Shown here one piece after another: positions 5,940 through 6,826 of a DNA stretch of 6,826 bases; position 1 is the stretch's first letter, and every line of letters starts with the position of its first letter. The DNA is from SMXQ01 sp033720855 (GTDB lineage Bacteria; Pseudomonadota; Alphaproteobacteria; SMXQ01): contig JAWWBR010000172.1 of the NCBI GenBank assembly GCA_033720855.1, positions 1 through 6,826 of the forward strand, read 5' to 3'. The notes beneath the pieces are model-generated. The model saw nothing but the letters and a program-made list of their open reading frames with translations, was not told the DNA's origin and ran no database searches. The translations under genes were made by a program, and so were the position numbers.

Positions 5940-6764
5940 ATGGACCGAATCACCGTAAGCGGCTATTCGCGCAGGCCGCCCCACGTGGTGGCCGACGAAA
6001 AGGGTTTCTTCAAGGACCAGGGGCTCGACGTCCTGTTCCACCTGGTCGAGCTGGCGCCGCTGCATAACGAGGAAATGGCGCAGGGCAGGTGGAACATGAC
6101 GCTGTCCAGCGCCGATACCATGATCGCGCGCTCGACCAAGGAAGGCGTCGACTACGTCATGTTCATGCAGGCCGAGGAGGGGCTCGGCGCCTACCTCATC
6201 GGCCAGCCGGGGATCACCTCGGTCGAGGACCTCCGCGGCAAGCTCCTGGCGGCGGATCCGGTGGATTCGAACCTCGACGTGATCCGCATGAAGATCATGC
6301 GCGAGCACGGCATCGGCGAGGACGAATACGACTACGAGGTGATCGGCAGCACCCCGGCCCGGGCCCAGGCCTTCATGGAGGGGAAGGTGGCGGCGGCGAT
6401 GCTGACGCCGCCCTCGTCGGACAAGGTGCTCGCCGCGGGCGGCGTGCTGCTGGCCCGAGGCGAGGATTACGTCCCCGAATGGCCGCTCGCCTGCGGCTGG
6501 GGCTTGCGCAGCTGGGTCGAATCCCATCGCGACGCGGTGGTCCGTTTCATCCGCGCCTGGGCCGCCAGCACCGACTGGTTGCTCGATCCCGGCAACCACG
6601 ACGAAACCATCCGCCTGCTGATGGATCAGGAAGGCCTGACGCAGGAGCGCGCCGAGCACGCTTATGGCCGGGTCGTGCCCAAGGGGCGCATCAACCCCGA
6701 CGCCATCCGCCGCAACCTGGAACTCAGGATCGAGCTCGGCCTCTATCCCCCGCCCCATAAATAG
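5940..6764 (+). CDS. NMT1/THI5-like solute-binding protein, no signal peptide
   Basis: This 274-residue protein has the fold signature of the NMT1/THI5-like, SsuA/TauA-type binding proteins that serve ABC importers of sulfonates, nitrate or pyrimidine precursors. Typical features are ITVSGYSRRPPHVVADEKGFFKDQGLDVLF (4-33), LSSADTMIARSTKEGVDYVMF (55-75), GQPGITSVEDLRGKLLAADP (88-107) and AQAFMEGKVAAAMLTPPSSDKVL (142-164). The ligand cannot be told from sequence. Family members usually carry an export signal; here the protein begins directly with the first beta-strand, and the strong AGGAGG supports that start. It may be cytoplasmic, acting as an enzyme or sensor, as some family members do. The frame ends in TAG (6762-6764), but the same frame continues with protein-like sequence to the window end, so the true C-terminus may be longer or the gene may carry a nonsense mutation. 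No permease or ATPase gene is visible. Confidence 0.82.
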   Translation: MDRITVSGYSRRPPHVVADEKGFFKDQGLDVLFHLVELAPLHNEEMAQGRWNMTLSSADTMIARSTKEGVDYVMFMQAEEGLGAYLIGQPGITSVEDLRGKLLAADPVDSNLDVIRMKIMREHGIGEDEYDYEVIGSTPARAQAFMEGKVAAAMLTPPSSDKVLAAGGVLLARGEDYVPEWPLACGWGLRSWVESHRDAVVRFIRAWAASTDWLLDPGNHDETIRLLMDQEGLTQERAEHAYGRVVPKGRINPDAIRRNLELRIELGLYPPPHK

Positions 6765-6826
6765 GCGGAAGACTTCTACGACATGAGCTATTGGTGCGAG
6801 GCCACCGGCCTGGCGGCACCGCAGAC
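6765..6826 (+). other. In-frame protein-like continuation beyond the TAG
   Basis: Directly after the TAG at 6762-6764 the same frame reads AEDFYDMSYWCEATGLAAPQ without a stop to the window edge. It looks like the natural C-terminal tail of the solute-binding protein, an aromatic-rich YDMSYW segment after ELGLYPPPHK. It could instead be the start of a new gene at ATG 6783, where GGAAG lies ten bases upstream, but its first residues would then be MSYWCEATG in the same frame. It could belong to the upstream gene as a disrupted end, a read-through product or a sequencing error. The window edge prevents a decision. Confidence 0.45.

Noticed and set aside
5787..6758. 323-residue minus-strand open frame opposite the solute-binding gene
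   Set aside because: Its sequence is histidine-, arginine- and glycine-rich shadow translation, while the plus strand carries clear family motifs and a ribosome binding site.

Overview
The window is a GC-rich stretch of bacterial chromosome with ordinary housekeeping and metabolic genes. GC content, the compact gene packing and the protein sequences suggest an alphaproteobacterium, perhaps close to Rhodospirillales. That placement is inference, because no rRNA or other phylogenetic marker is present. There is no sign of phage, insertion sequence, CRISPR or tRNA.

Layout. The left third is a minus-strand cluster read right to left. It starts with amrB, a MEMO-family protein (931-1743). This overlaps by the four bases ATGA a Mut7-C/PIN-like RNase-domain protein (401-934). 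After an 88-bp gap with a candidate promoter and hairpin comes the N-terminal 104 codons of nadB, L-aspartate oxidase, which runs off the left edge. Divergent from amrB, across about 50 bp, is amrS, the radical SAM partner of the AmmeMemoRadiSam set (1795-2886). amrS converges on an OsmC-family peroxidase-like gene (2918-3397, minus). That gene diverges from glnS, glutaminyl-tRNA synthetase (3586-5271, plus). glnS converges on a small cold-shock protein gene (5395-5598, minus), and the 120 bp between them hold three hairpins. A 341-bp gene-free stretch separates the cold-shock gene from a plus-strand gene for an NMT1/THI5-like (SsuA/TauA-type) solute-binding protein (5940-6764).

How the genes work together. 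amrB and amrS are the MEMO and radical SAM parts of a conserved but functionally unresolved three-part system. The third part, AMMECR1 (amrA), is absent here, and a predicted nuclease is translationally coupled to amrB instead. nadB feeds quinolinate and NAD synthesis. glnS charges tRNA-Gln directly. OsmC and the cold-shock protein are stress functions on separate transcription units.

Most worth a second look: (1) the amrB/Mut7-C/amrS arrangement; (2) the solute-binding protein, which lacks a signal peptide and whose frame ends at a TAG beyond which the same frame continues as protein-like sequence to the window end; (3) symmetric elements in the nadB and cold-shock gene leaders. I found no clear new multi-gene system beyond the AmmeMemoRadiSam/Mut7-C association.
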